Origin: Syntrophomonadaceae bacterium
GTDB lineage: Bacteria > Bacillota > Dethiobacteria > DTU022
Reading direction: 5' to 3'
Assembly: GCA_007131435.1 (NCBI GenBank)
Contig: SLQM01000219.1
Coordinates: forward strand, 1 to 7,414
DNA: 7,414 nt
In this document: positions 1-6,324 of the stretch, piece after piece
Layout: the number at the start of each line of letters is the position of its first letter
How positions within the stretch are numbered: the stretch's first letter is position 1
Made by a program: the position numbers and the translations under genes
Notes under the pieces: model-generated
What the model saw: the letters and a program-made list of their open reading frames with translations, nothing else
Database searches by the model: none
What the model was told of the DNA's origin: nothing

Positions 1-537
1 ATCGCGGCGGTGAATCAGGTATATCTTTTCTGCAAAGCGGGACAGGAAAAGCGTCTCTTCCAGGGCGGCATCTCCTCCGCCGACAACTGCTATAGTTCTG
101 TTCCGGAAAAATGCGGCGTCGCAGGTAGCGCAGTACGACACGCCGCGGCCGCGCAGTTCAAGCTCACCTTCAATCCCTAAAAGGTTCGGCTCCGTTCCGG
201 TTGCAATCAGCACCGTTTTGCCCTTGAATTCACCGCTGGAAGTTGTTACAGTTTTAATATCTCCGGCCAGGTCAACTTTTTCAACCGAACCCGATACGAT
301 GGGCACATTCATATTCTCCATCTGCTGCTGGAGCAGCATGCCGAATTCAGCCCCGGAAATACCGTCAGGAAAAGCCGGAAAATTGTCCAGCCGGTCAGTG
401 GCGCATATTTCACCACCCAGGGCCATCTGTTCAATGATCACCGCAGACAGGCCCGCCCTTGCTGCATAAAGTGCTGCTGTAACCCCTGCAGGGCCGCCTC
501 CAATAATTACCATGTCAAATAGTTTTTCTTTATCCAA
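1..537 (-). CDS. trxB: Thioredoxin reductase, N-terminal 179 residues (runs out of window)
   Basis: NADPH-dependent flavoprotein that reduces thioredoxin in the cytoplasm. Reading leftward from 537, the frame stays open for 179 codons and leaves the window at base 1. Visible motifs are the FAD-binding GGGPAG (about residues 13-18), ATGTEP (112-117), the redox-active CATCD with Cys136 and Cys139, the NADPH-binding GGGDAALEE (from 153) and HRRD (176-179). The HRRD motif argues for NADPH rather than ferredoxin as donor. Family members are about 310 residues, so some 130 are missing. The start is taken as TTG at 537 because GGGGAG at 547-552 sits 9 bases upstream; the ATG at 513 would cut into the FAD-binding strand and has no comparable site. 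One small deviation is CDAAFF where CDGAFF or CDGFF is usual. It is divergent from the nfu gene and has its own promoter. Confidence 0.95.
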   Translation of the reverse strand, partial: MDKEKLFDMVIIGGGPAGVTAALYAARAGLSAVIIEQMALGGEICATDRLDNFPAFPDGISGAEFGMLLQQQMENMNVPIVSGSVEKVDLAGDIKTVTTSSGEFKGKTVLIATGTEPNLLGIEGELELRGRGVSYCATCDAAFFRNRTIAVVGGGDAALEETLFLSRFAEKIYLIHRRD

Positions 538-581
538 TCACGATCACTCCCCGGGCCTTGAAAGTGCCCCTTTTTAAGGAT

Positions 582-610
582 ATTATGAGCGATAAAGAAT
601 AGCCTGTCAA
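582..610 (-). promoter_or_regulatory. Sigma-A-type promoter of trxB
   Basis: On the minus strand TTGACA (610-605) is followed after exactly 17 bases by CATAAT (587-582). The -35 box is perfect and the -10 box differs from consensus at one position. Transcription would start near 575, leaving a leader of about 40 bases that contains the GGGGAG ribosome binding site. Confidence 0.8.
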
Positions 611-633
611 TGCAGACGAATGGGCAAACGGTA

Positions 634-642
634 TGGTATAAT
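634..642 (+). promoter_or_regulatory. Extended -10 promoter of the nfu gene
   Basis: TGGTATAAT (634-642) is a perfect TATAAT preceded by the TGn extension. No good -35 box lies 16-18 bases upstream (CAGACG at 613-618 is poor), as is common for extended -10 promoters. It lies back to back with the trxB promoter, so the two genes share a regulatory region of about 158 bases. Confidence 0.55.
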
Positions 643-695
643 AAAAAGCAGTCAGCCTGGTTCAGGGCTGAAGTAATGGGAAGGAGGCGTTAAAC

Positions 696-917
696 ATGAA
701 GGAACAGGTAGAAAAAGCGCTGGATAAAATCCGCCCGGCCCTGCAGAGGGACGGAGGCGATGTTGAACTGGTCGAGGTAGGCGAAGACGGCATTGTCAAG
801 GTTAGACTCACCGGCGCCTGCGGCGGCTGTCCCATGTCTCAGATTACCCTGAAACAGGGAATCGAGCGTGTTTTAAAGCAGGAAATAGCTTCGGTTAAAG
901 AAGTTGTTTCAGTTTAA
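696..917 (+). CDS. NifU C-terminal-domain (Nfu-type) Fe-S scaffold/carrier protein
   Basis: Small cytoplasmic protein of 73 residues made only of the Nfu domain, which carries or transfers [4Fe-4S] clusters to apo-proteins. The diagnostic stretch is GACGGCPMS, with the CxxC cysteines at 42 and 45; in the family these ligate a cluster between two subunits. The N-terminus (VEKALDKIRPALQRDGGDVE) is also typical of the domain. AAGGAGG at 681-687 lies 8 bases before the ATG. The length is normal for stand-alone Nfu proteins of Firmicutes. It lacks the IscU-like and ferredoxin domains of full NifU and the A-type domain of E. coli NfuA. It is a single-gene unit with its own promoter and terminator, close to a cysteine desulfurase and divergent from trxB. 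Which clients it serves cannot be seen here. Confidence 0.93.
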   Translation: MKEQVEKALDKIRPALQRDGGDVELVEVGEDGIVKVRLTGACGGCPMSQITLKQGIERVLKQEIASVKEVVSV

Positions 918-929
918 GGTTCGATCACT

Positions 930-957
930 AAAAAACCCGGGGCAACCCGGGTTTTTT
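930..957 (+). terminator. Rho-independent terminator after nfu
   Basis: A perfect 12-bp inverted repeat (AAAAAACCCGGG, 930-941, and CCCGGGTTTTTT, 946-957) encloses the GNRA-type loop GCAA. The T-run is part of the stem, and the A-run on the other side would give a T-run on the minus strand too. It begins 12 bases after the nfu stop codon. Confidence 0.92.
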
Positions 958-976
958 AATGTAATTATTCAGTCTA

Positions 977-1023
977 ACCTGAAACGGTAAAAACCTGAAA
1001 TGCGGACTGTTCTTTTTTCAGGT
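977..1023 (+). repeat. Hairpin with two alternative left arms in the leader of the desulfurase operon
   Basis: ACCTGAAA occurs twice (977-984 and 993-1000). Either copy is the exact complement of TTTCAGGT at 1016-1023, so two mutually exclusive 8-bp stems are possible, with loops of 15 or 31 bases. The right arm lies inside the dispersed repeat described at 989-1025. No T-run follows directly, so it is not a plain terminator. Whether it is transcribed is unknown. Confidence 0.4.
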
Positions 1024-1025
1024 AG
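989..1025 (+). repeat. Dispersed repeat, degenerate copy A
   Basis: Over 37 bases this stretch matches the minus strand of 7260-7297 at 33 of 38 aligned columns (four mismatches, one single-base gap). The best-conserved core is GTTCTTTTTTCAGG (1009-1022). Both copies are intergenic, in opposite orientation, more than 6 kb apart. Copy A lacks the full GGGGACGGTTCT core of copy B and looks older. Confidence 0.6.
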
Positions 1026-1145
1026 TGGCGTGTACAGGCCTGGTATTCGTCTAAACCCGGGTTCTTCTTTCTGATTTCTGACTTATCCTGCTAAAGTTCC
1101 AGGGTTAATAAGGCGGGCAAGATTTGCAGTTCGGCAGGAGGTTTA

Positions 1146-2306
1146 ATGATGAGCAGCATCTATCTAGATAACAGCGCTACTACCCGCCCTTACCGCGAGG
1201 TAAGGGTTTTAATCGACAAAATCCAGGACAAATCCTATGGCAACCCTTCATCCATGCATGAAATGGGCCTGGAGGCTGAAAAGGTGATCAGGGAAGCAAG
1301 GCGCCTGGTGTCGCAGCTTTTTGACGGCCGTGAAAAATCAATAGTTTTTACATCAGGCGGAACAGAGGCAAATAACCTGGCAATTAAGGGCGCCGCATTT
1401 GCTTACAAAAACAGGGGCAATCATCTTATAACATCTGCAGTCGAACATCCTTCGGTGCTAGACTGCTTTAAATTCCTTGAAAAAGAGGGCTTTAGCGTTA
1501 GCTACTTAACCGTCAACGAAGCCGGGCTAATCGATCCCGATCAGCTGGAAAGCCTGGTCACTAAAAATACTATCCTGGTCAGCATCATGCATGTTAATAA
1601 CGAAGTAGGTACGATTCAACCGCTTGAAGCCTGCGGATCTGCCATTCGGAATAAAAACCGATCTGCCATCTTCCATATCGATGCTGTTCAATCCTTCGGC
1701 AGGCTGCCGCTCCAACCGGGAGGCTGGCAGGCCGACCTGATCAGCTGCAGCGCCCATAAAGTTCATGGGCCAAGAGGTGTTGGCTGCCTGTGGGTAAGGG
1801 AGGGCAAAAACCTGCAGCCCCAGATACACGGCGGCGGTCAGGAAAATGGACTTCGCTCCGGAACAGAAAATACTGCAGGGATTGCCGGTTTCGGCCTGGC
1901 AGCGGCCATCTGTAAAAATGACAAGGTAAATAATGCTTACGAACTGCAGAGTTTGAAACAGGCATTTTACAGGGAGCTGCAAAAACAGGACCTTCCGTTT
2001 AAGGTCAACGGCCCTGCCCCAGACCAGGGAGCGCCGCATATCATCAACATATCTTTCCCGGGAGTAAAGGCTGAAGTACTGCTGCATTCACTTGAAGCAG
2101 AGAAAATTTACGTTTCTGCGGGAGCTGCATGTCACGCCCGCCGTTCAGAGCCGAGCCATGTTTTGAAGGCTATCGGGCTTGATAAGAAAATGATTGACAG
2201 CGCCCTGCGCTTTAGCTTTTCCCTGTTTAACAAGAAGGAAGATGTAACTACAGCAGCAGTAAAAACTGCAGCCCTGGCAAAAAAACTGCTAACAATGCAG
2301 GGGTAA
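1146..2306 (+). CDS. Cysteine desulfurase (NifS/IscS family), partner of ThiI
   Basis: Class V PLP enzyme that removes sulfur from L-cysteine as an enzyme-bound persulfide and gives alanine. Signatures in order, numbered from the first ATG, are YLDNSATT (6-13), SGGTEANN (70-77), VEHPS with His101, MHVNNEVGTIQP (148-159), DAVQS (Asp179), SAHKVHGP with PLP-lysine 205, GGGQENGLRSGTEN (229-242) and catalytic Cys329 in SAGAACHARRSEPSH. The length of 386 is normal. The active-site loop differs from the SGSACSSG of IscS. AGGAGG (1136-1141) is 4 bases from the first ATG and 7 from the second at 1149, so the true start may be 1149. Only 51 bases separate it from thiI. This pairing matches the dedicated NifZ-ThiI arrangement of Bacillus, so the likely acceptor is ThiI (inference), although it may also feed Fe-S assembly. 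I see no convincing promoter in the leader. Confidence 0.95.
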   Translation: MMSSIYLDNSATTRPYREVRVLIDKIQDKSYGNPSSMHEMGLEAEKVIREARRLVSQLFDGREKSIVFTSGGTEANNLAIKGAAFAYKNRGNHLITSAVEHPSVLDCFKFLEKEGFSVSYLTVNEAGLIDPDQLESLVTKNTILVSIMHVNNEVGTIQPLEACGSAIRNKNRSAIFHIDAVQSFGRLPLQPGGWQADLISCSAHKVHGPRGVGCLWVREGKNLQPQIHGGGQENGLRSGTENTAGIAGFGLAAAICKNDKVNNAYELQSLKQAFYRELQKQDLPFKVNGPAPDQGAPHIINISFPGVKAEVLLHSLEAEKIYVSAGAACHARRSEPSHVLKAIGLDKKMIDSALRFSFSLFNKKEDVTTAAVKTAALAKKLLTMQG

Positions 2307-2357
2307 CTAATCCTGCATAAAGTTTTACAGTATGTTTTTAAAGGAGAGAGCAAAATA

Positions 2358-3521
2358 TTGGCAGCAAAATTTTTGGTTCGCTATGGGGAAATAGCCCTGA
2401 AAGGCAGAAACCGCGGTGAGTTCGAACAGCAGCTGCATCGTAACCTTAAAGGTGCGGTAGGAGATTTTGAAGCTGAAGTAGATAGAATGCACGGGCGGTT
2501 CATGGTCAGCGGGCCGGAAGCGGGCAGGGAAGCGATGCAGGAAAGGTTAAGCCGGGTATTCGGTGTTGTTTCAGTCAGCCCTGTCTGGGAAGAAGCGCTT
2601 GATTTTGAAAAAATTAAAACCCGGGCAAAGGAAATTTTTGCACAGTTTGCTAATCAATCCTCCAGTTTTAAGGTTCAAAGCCGCCGTGCCAATAAGCATT
2701 TTCCCTACAACTCTCCCGAAATCAGCCAGCTGCTGGGGGGACACCTGCTTGAAGAATATCCCCTGCTGCAGGTAGACCTTCATCAACCCGATATTATACT
2801 AAGTGTTGAAATAGGCTATAAAAGCGCTTATCTTTACCTGGATAAAATTGCCGGGCCGGGTGGCCTGCCCGTGGGGATCACGGGCAAATCACTGCTGCTG
2901 CTTTCCGGGGGTATGGACAGCCCAGTTGCCGGATGGCTGGCTATGAAGCGGGGGCTGGCGCTTGAAGCAGTTCATTTTCATAGTTTTCCTTTTACCAGCC
3001 GCCATTCAAGTGACAAGGCGATTGAACTCGGCAAAATACTTGCCCGTTATGGAGGGAAAATACCCCTGCACATGATTAACGTGGCGGATATACAAAAAAT
3101 ACTGCGCCAGGATTGCCCGCCCGAGATGGGGGTTATCCTGCTGCGCCGGATGATGTACAGGCTGGCTCAGCTTGTCTGTGAAAAGCGCCACCTGCAGGCC
3201 ATTGTAACCGGTGAAAACCTGGGACAGGTGGCCTCCCAGACCCTGGAAAGTATCGATGTCATATCAAAAGCTACCAGCATGCTGGTGATAAGACCGCTTG
3301 TTTCGTTCGATAAGGATGAAATCATCACGATTGCCAGGAATATTGACAGCTTTGATATATCTGCCCTGCCTTATGAAGACTGCTGCACTTTATTTCTTCC
3401 CAGAAGCCCCGTTACAAAACCCAGGCATGCTGTGGTTGAACAGCTCGAGAAAAGGCTCGATATCCCCGCCATGCTCGATCAAGCGCTGCAGACAGCAGAG
3501 CTGCACGTAGTGAAAAGGTAA
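2358..3521 (+). CDS. thiI: tRNA 4-thiouridine synthase ThiI (no rhodanese domain)
   Basis: Cytoplasmic enzyme that adenylates U8 of tRNA with ATP and inserts sulfur to make 4-thiouridine; in some bacteria it also helps supply thiazole sulfur. The order is an N-terminal ferredoxin-like plus THUMP region (about 1-165, opening KFLVRYGEIALKGRNR), then the PP-loop ATPase domain with LLLLSGGMDSPVAGW (SGGMDS at 183-188) and TGENLGQVASQT (284-295). The YEDCC motif (339-343) holds the cysteine equivalent to the PP-loop-domain sulfur-receiving Cys of E. coli ThiI. At 387 residues it stops before the C-terminal rhodanese domain of the 482-residue E. coli protein, as in Bacillus. Sulfur is therefore probably taken directly from the upstream desulfurase. 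The start is TTG at 2358, with AAGGAGA (2341-2347) 10 bases upstream. No clear terminator follows in the 152 bases before the convergent gene. Confidence 0.97.
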   Translation: MAAKFLVRYGEIALKGRNRGEFEQQLHRNLKGAVGDFEAEVDRMHGRFMVSGPEAGREAMQERLSRVFGVVSVSPVWEEALDFEKIKTRAKEIFAQFANQSSSFKVQSRRANKHFPYNSPEISQLLGGHLLEEYPLLQVDLHQPDIILSVEIGYKSAYLYLDKIAGPGGLPVGITGKSLLLLSGGMDSPVAGWLAMKRGLALEAVHFHSFPFTSRHSSDKAIELGKILARYGGKIPLHMINVADIQKILRQDCPPEMGVILLRRMMYRLAQLVCEKRHLQAIVTGENLGQVASQTLESIDVISKATSMLVIRPLVSFDKDEIITIARNIDSFDISALPYEDCCTLFLPRSPVTKPRHAVVEQLEKRLDIPAMLDQALQTAELHVVKR

Positions 3522-3673
3522 GCACTTAATCTTCACAAGCTTCAGCGGTATTAGTGTGTTTCAGTAATAATATACCTGGTAAGCTTAATCCAGCAAACCA
3601 TTAGCTTCGCAGGGAATTGTCTATGGGGCAAAGTGCTACACGTGGGTGTTCAAATAGATAAAAACTAAAATCA

Positions 3674-4693
3674 TCATGGTTTTGATTTCTTGCTGGTTTC
3701 ATAGTCGATTTGTGAAACTGCTTCAAGCAGGACCTCCGGGCCGGGGAAGCGGGCCTTCCTGCTGGTCAGTTTGGAAAAATAGAGGGCATTGGTCGGGCAC
3801 CAGTTCAGGCAGCGCAGGCAGTACATGCAGTGGTAATAGCGGATGGGGTAATCTTCTTTGTCAACTTCGATTAAGCCCTGTGGGCACTGGTTAACACAGG
3901 TCATACACTGGATGCAGTCTTCCTTGTGAATACCGTAGCCGAAAAGGAAATGGTTTAAAATAAGGTCAATCCCGTATGAATAGAACAGGCGGTAAGGAAT
4001 ACCGAAAATCTTGTCAATCAAATTCGTCCCCTTATACCAGTATGGAATACCAAAATATTGTGAATGAACATATTCGAGGAATATATTTATATCCCTGCGG
4101 GCGTTCTCGCTCTTTCTTAATAAAAGGCGGCCCGTTTTAACATGATCAAACTTTTCCCTCATGATTGCCGTGGCAGAATAAATGAAAGACTGCCCGATAT
4201 GACCGATATATTTAAGCCCTTTCGCGGTAAGCACATTCTTCATAAATGCTTCATAATCTCCCTGTGCCCCGTCATGGGTGGCAAAGGAAAAGGTGCGCAC
4301 CGCCTTGTTAAAGTACGGCAGATCAAGCAAAAAACGAATCATTACCGGGGCGGGGCGGAAGCTGTAAACGGGTGAGCCAAAGCCGATCAGGTCATAGCTG
4401 CTCCAGTACTGTACCACATCGTCTAATATGGGGCTTTCAATCCTGTCCAACAAAGCATTCTCCAATTTCATGTATGGCCAGGGATAGTTACTGAGTGGTC
4501 GTTCCACTTCCGCTTTAATTGTATAATTTAGAGCTACCGGTCTCTTCTGCCAGAGCGTGCTGATATCTGTTAACTCTTCAAGATCATAGGTGTCACAGTT
4601 ATAACCCCGCTTGTTCATTTCTTCGCAGATCAGTGAAGCATAATAGCGAGTTATTCCAGTTCCCGAAAAATAGACCAGCAAAACATTAAGCAT
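3674..4693 (-). CDS. EFR1-like protein: flavodoxin domain plus two [4Fe-4S] ferredoxin clusters
   Basis: Predicted cytoplasmic electron-transfer protein of 339 residues. The N-terminus is flavodoxin-like, with the FMN phosphate loop FSGTGIT (9-15) and a second flavin-contact loop GSPVYSF (106-112). A middle region rich in aromatic residues follows. The C-terminus has two complete CxxCxxCxxxCP motifs, CIQCMTCVNQCP (Cys 260, 263, 266, 270) and CMYCLRCLNWCP (289, 292, 295, 299), typical of a 2x[4Fe-4S] ferredoxin. This matches the EFR1 family known from anaerobes; its physiological partner is generally unknown. The frame opens at an ATG at 4714, but nothing like a ribosome binding site precedes it and a TATAAT lies at 4719-4724. 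I prefer the ATG at 4693, with GGTGA 5 bases upstream, because the flavodoxin strand begins right there. Two stop codons stand in tandem. It is divergent from the paired membrane-protein genes. Confidence 0.88.
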   Translation of the reverse strand: MLNVLLVYFSGTGITRYYASLICEEMNKRGYNCDTYDLEELTDISTLWQKRPVALNYTIKAEVERPLSNYPWPYMKLENALLDRIESPILDDVVQYWSSYDLIGFGSPVYSFRPAPVMIRFLLDLPYFNKAVRTFSFATHDGAQGDYEAFMKNVLTAKGLKYIGHIGQSFIYSATAIMREKFDHVKTGRLLLRKSENARRDINIFLEYVHSQYFGIPYWYKGTNLIDKIFGIPYRLFYSYGIDLILNHFLFGYGIHKEDCIQCMTCVNQCPQGLIEVDKEDYPIRYYHCMYCLRCLNWCPTNALYFSKLTSRKARFPGPEVLLEAVSQIDYETSKKSKP

Positions 4694-4718
4694 AATTGTC
4701 ACCGTCACTCCCATATTT

Positions 4719-4724
4719 ATTATA
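4719..4724 (-). promoter_or_regulatory. Possible -10 box for the EFR1-like gene
   Basis: Minus-strand TATAAT lies 25 bases upstream of the preferred ATG at 4693. The position 17 bases further upstream (TACATA) is a poor -35 box. If used, transcription begins at about 4712, which would exclude the ATG at 4714 as start. Confidence 0.35.
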
Positions 4725-4783
4725 GCCCAAAGACAAGTGGATATGTAGGTTTTTTTCTTTTTGCAGCGTCGTCCAATTGCCTA

Positions 4784-4812
4784 TTGCTTTTATTGCCGCT
4801 TAGGTATATAGA
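4784..4812 (+). promoter_or_regulatory. Possible promoter of the paired membrane-protein genes
   Basis: TTGCTT (4784-4789) and TATAGA (4807-4812) are separated by 17 bases, about 50 bases upstream of the first ATG. Each box departs from consensus at one or two positions. It lies in the 169-base divergent region shared with the EFR1-like gene. Confidence 0.42.
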
Positions 4813-4862
4813 GTAAGTAGGGGTTTTGTTAGTCAAACAGACAGGAAGGTGGTGCAGGGGCG

Positions 4863-5249
4863 ATGGCAAAAAGTTGGAGCATTAGAAATCTCTATTTTTA
4901 CCTGGTCTGCCTGGTAACGCTTTTTCTTTTCGTAGGCGGCGCTATATCGGCCATCAACAGCGCCGTGCAGCTGGCGGTTGTTGATGAACCTAACGTTCCG
5001 CTAATCCATGTGTACTACCCTGAATACCGGGAAGGAGAAAATAAACCGGTTTTTGACCCTCCACCGCTGGAGGAGTTGGAAAAAAGAAGGGCTGACCAGG
5101 AAATGATGTATGAATCTTACCACAGCTGGACCTGGCGCAGCCTGCTTAACTCCATAGCGCTGATGATAATAGCGCTGCCCTTCTACCTCTATCACTGGAA
5201 GCAGGTTAAACCGGTTGGCAGAAAGCGGGGGGAAGAAAATGCAAATTAA
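4863..5249 (+). CDS. Small two-helix membrane protein, first of a paralogous pair
   Basis: A 128-residue protein that I cannot assign to a function. Helix 1 spans about residues 10-32 (LYFYLVCLVTLFLFVGGAIS). A loop of about 55 residues follows, rich in proline, tyrosine and acidic residues (VYYPEYREGENKPVFDPPP at 50-68). Helix 2 is about 93-110 and ends in LPFYLYHWK (105-113), followed by a basic tail. The positive tail suggests both ends are inside and the loop outside. The ATG has AAGGTGG (4846-4852) about 10 bases upstream. It is a paralogue of the next gene, with YFYLV at residues 11-15 in both and the same LPxYLYHW ending. A DUF5671-like membrane domain is possible but unverified. Its stop codon lies inside the next gene, so the two are surely co-transcribed and probably translationally coupled. 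Confidence 0.8.
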   Translation: MAKSWSIRNLYFYLVCLVTLFLFVGGAISAINSAVQLAVVDEPNVPLIHVYYPEYREGENKPVFDPPPLEELEKRRADQEMMYESYHSWTWRSLLNSIALMIIALPFYLYHWKQVKPVGRKRGEENAN

Positions 5250-5601
5250 ATGGGACCTGGAACATGTCTATTTTTACCTGGTCAGTTTTATTGCCCTAAT
5301 TTTGATTATTATCGGAGCAGTTAACCTGACCCAGACAGCTATTGCTTACATAACCCCTGTTTACGAAGATTATAGTCCCTTTGCCCGACCTGAGCCATAC
5401 CAGGAGATGACCCAGTGGGAAGAGCACTTTGGCCCGGAATTAATAGAACAGGAAAGAGCGCGTTTCGAGGAAAGAAACAGGATTAACTATCACCGGAGCC
5501 TGCTGCGCGACCTGGTTGGCGGGCTGGCTTTTATCGGTGTTGCCCTGCCGGTATATCTTTATCACTGGCGTAAGATACCCGAACTGGAAAAAGGGAAATA
5601 G
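5239..5601 (+). CDS. Small two-helix membrane protein, second of a paralogous pair
   Basis: A 120-residue protein of unknown function with the same plan as its upstream neighbour: helix 1 about 10-32 (VYFYLVSFIALILIIIGAV), an acidic, aromatic outer segment (VYEDYSPF at 41-48, then a charged stretch with EQERARFEERNR), and helix 2 about 89-109 ending in LPVYLYHWR (103-111). The frame could open at TTG 5215. ATG 5239 is preferred because GGGGGGAA lies just upstream and because both proteins then have YFYLV at residues 11-15. It overlaps the end of the first gene by 11 bases. Identity to its neighbour is concentrated in the two helices and their ends; the loops have diverged. A hetero-oligomer of the two is a reasonable inference. 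A terminator hairpin follows. Confidence 0.82.
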   Translation: MQIKWDLEHVYFYLVSFIALILIIIGAVNLTQTAIAYITPVYEDYSPFARPEPYQEMTQWEEHFGPELIEQERARFEERNRINYHRSLLRDLVGGLAFIGVALPVYLYHWRKIPELEKGK

Positions 5602-5610
5602 CAGAATTAT

Positions 5611-5646
5611 GCCAGCATCCAGGCTTAAGGATTCCTGGATGCTGGC
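5611..5646. terminator. Terminator hairpin between convergent units
   Basis: GCCAGCATCCAGG (5611-5623) and CCTGGATGCTGGC (5634-5646) form a perfect 13-bp stem with a 10-base loop. A short T-run (TTTATA) follows on the + strand and only ATAATT on the minus strand. It begins 9 bases after the membrane-pair stop and ends 8 bases before the DOMON gene's stop, so it can serve both directions. Confidence 0.75.
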
Positions 5647-5654
5647 TTTATAGA

Positions 5655-6272
5655 TTATGGTAACACACTAAAGTTTACACTGCCGCGGGCTGAATGGCTG
5701 CCGTCAATATTGTAAGAACTGTTATTGACTGCCACGATCATGCTGTAGGTTTCCCCCGGGCTCAAGCCTTCCAGGTTGAACCCTTCGCCACCCGGAAAAT
5801 TAAGCGGATAGGAAAAGGCCATGATTGACTTTCCGTTATCAACTCGAAAGTTAAAATCTACAACAGCAGGCGAGCCGATTTCAGAGTGCCTGCGGCCCTG
5901 GCCGACATCATCACGGTAAGCGGGAGAGCCATTATCCAGGTAGCCAAGAATCATATTTGCGCCATCCATTCCCCCGCCACGGCTGTTAAATCCGACCGAC
6001 ATCCAGCCTTCCACCTCCGCTTCCATGTGCACATAAAGAAGCTCCCCGTCATGAACGAGATAAATTTCAGTTCCCGCCACCAGGAACGGTTCCCCTGTAA
6101 AACCTTCACCGGAACCGTCCAGTTGGGGAGCTGCATCTACCCTGGCCATAGCAGGGGCGTCTCCATTTATTTCTTCAGCTGGGACAGAATCGTCAACTCC
6201 ATCCGGGGCAGAGTCACAGCCTAGCGGTATGAGCAAAGCTACGAACAGTAAGAATGCCAGTAAATATTTCAT
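5655..6272 (-). CDS. DOMON-domain lipoprotein, possibly heme-binding
   Basis: Predicted exported lipoprotein of 205 residues. A hydrophobic signal peptide (KYLLAFLLFVALL) ends in the lipobox IPLGC with lipidated Cys19. An acidic linker of about 25 residues follows, then one DOMON-like beta-sandwich domain to the end. Typical DOMON features are GWMSVGFN (89-96), GGGMDGANMILGY with Met102, and the closing HSARGSVNFSVL with His193. In cytochrome-type DOMON domains a Met and a His at equivalent places bind heme b; other DOMON domains bind sugars, so the ligand here is inferred. The start is ATG 6272 with AGGAGG (6282-6287) 9 bases plus a T upstream. The frame is open further upstream to 6443 but that stretch overlaps the trhA gene and lacks a signal peptide at its front. 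It has its own promoter, 85 bases behind trhA. Confidence 0.85.
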   Translation of the reverse strand: MKYLLAFLLFVALLIPLGCDSAPDGVDDSVPAEEINGDAPAMARVDAAPQLDGSGEGFTGEPFLVAGTEIYLVHDGELLYVHMEAEVEGWMSVGFNSRGGGMDGANMILGYLDNGSPAYRDDVGQGRRHSEIGSPAVVDFNFRVDNGKSIMAFSYPLNFPGGEGFNLEGLSPGETYSMIVAVNNSSYNIDGSHSARGSVNFSVLP

Positions 6273-6324
6273 ATGAATAAACCTCCTCTTCCAAAACATT
6301 TCTTTGGCTTTAAGCCTTTTAATT

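Noticed and set aside
1527..2087. A 186-codon open frame on the minus strand within the desulfurase gene
   Set aside because: It is antisense to a gene with all family motifs, has no recognisable domain and no supporting ribosome binding site.
3547..3576. GGTATTA/TAATAATATACC as a terminator after thiI
   Set aside because: The stem has only five continuous pairs, mostly A-T, a bulge, and no T-run.
3578..3595. Near-palindrome CTGGTAAGCTTAATCCAG as an operator
   Set aside because: The arms are out of register by two bases and it lies behind a gene rather than before one.
5215..5238. TTG at 5215 as the start of the second membrane protein
   Set aside because: ATG 5239 has a better-placed GGGGGGAA and puts YFYLV at the same residue numbers as in the paralogue.
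6107..6120. GGAACCGTCC inside the DOMON gene as a third copy of the dispersed repeat
   Set aside because: Only about ten bases match, there is no T-run or CAGG end, and it is coding sequence.
5886..6224. A 112-codon open frame on the + strand opposite the DOMON gene
   Set aside because: The minus-strand product has a lipobox, a DOMON pattern and a strong ribosome binding site; the + frame shows none of these.
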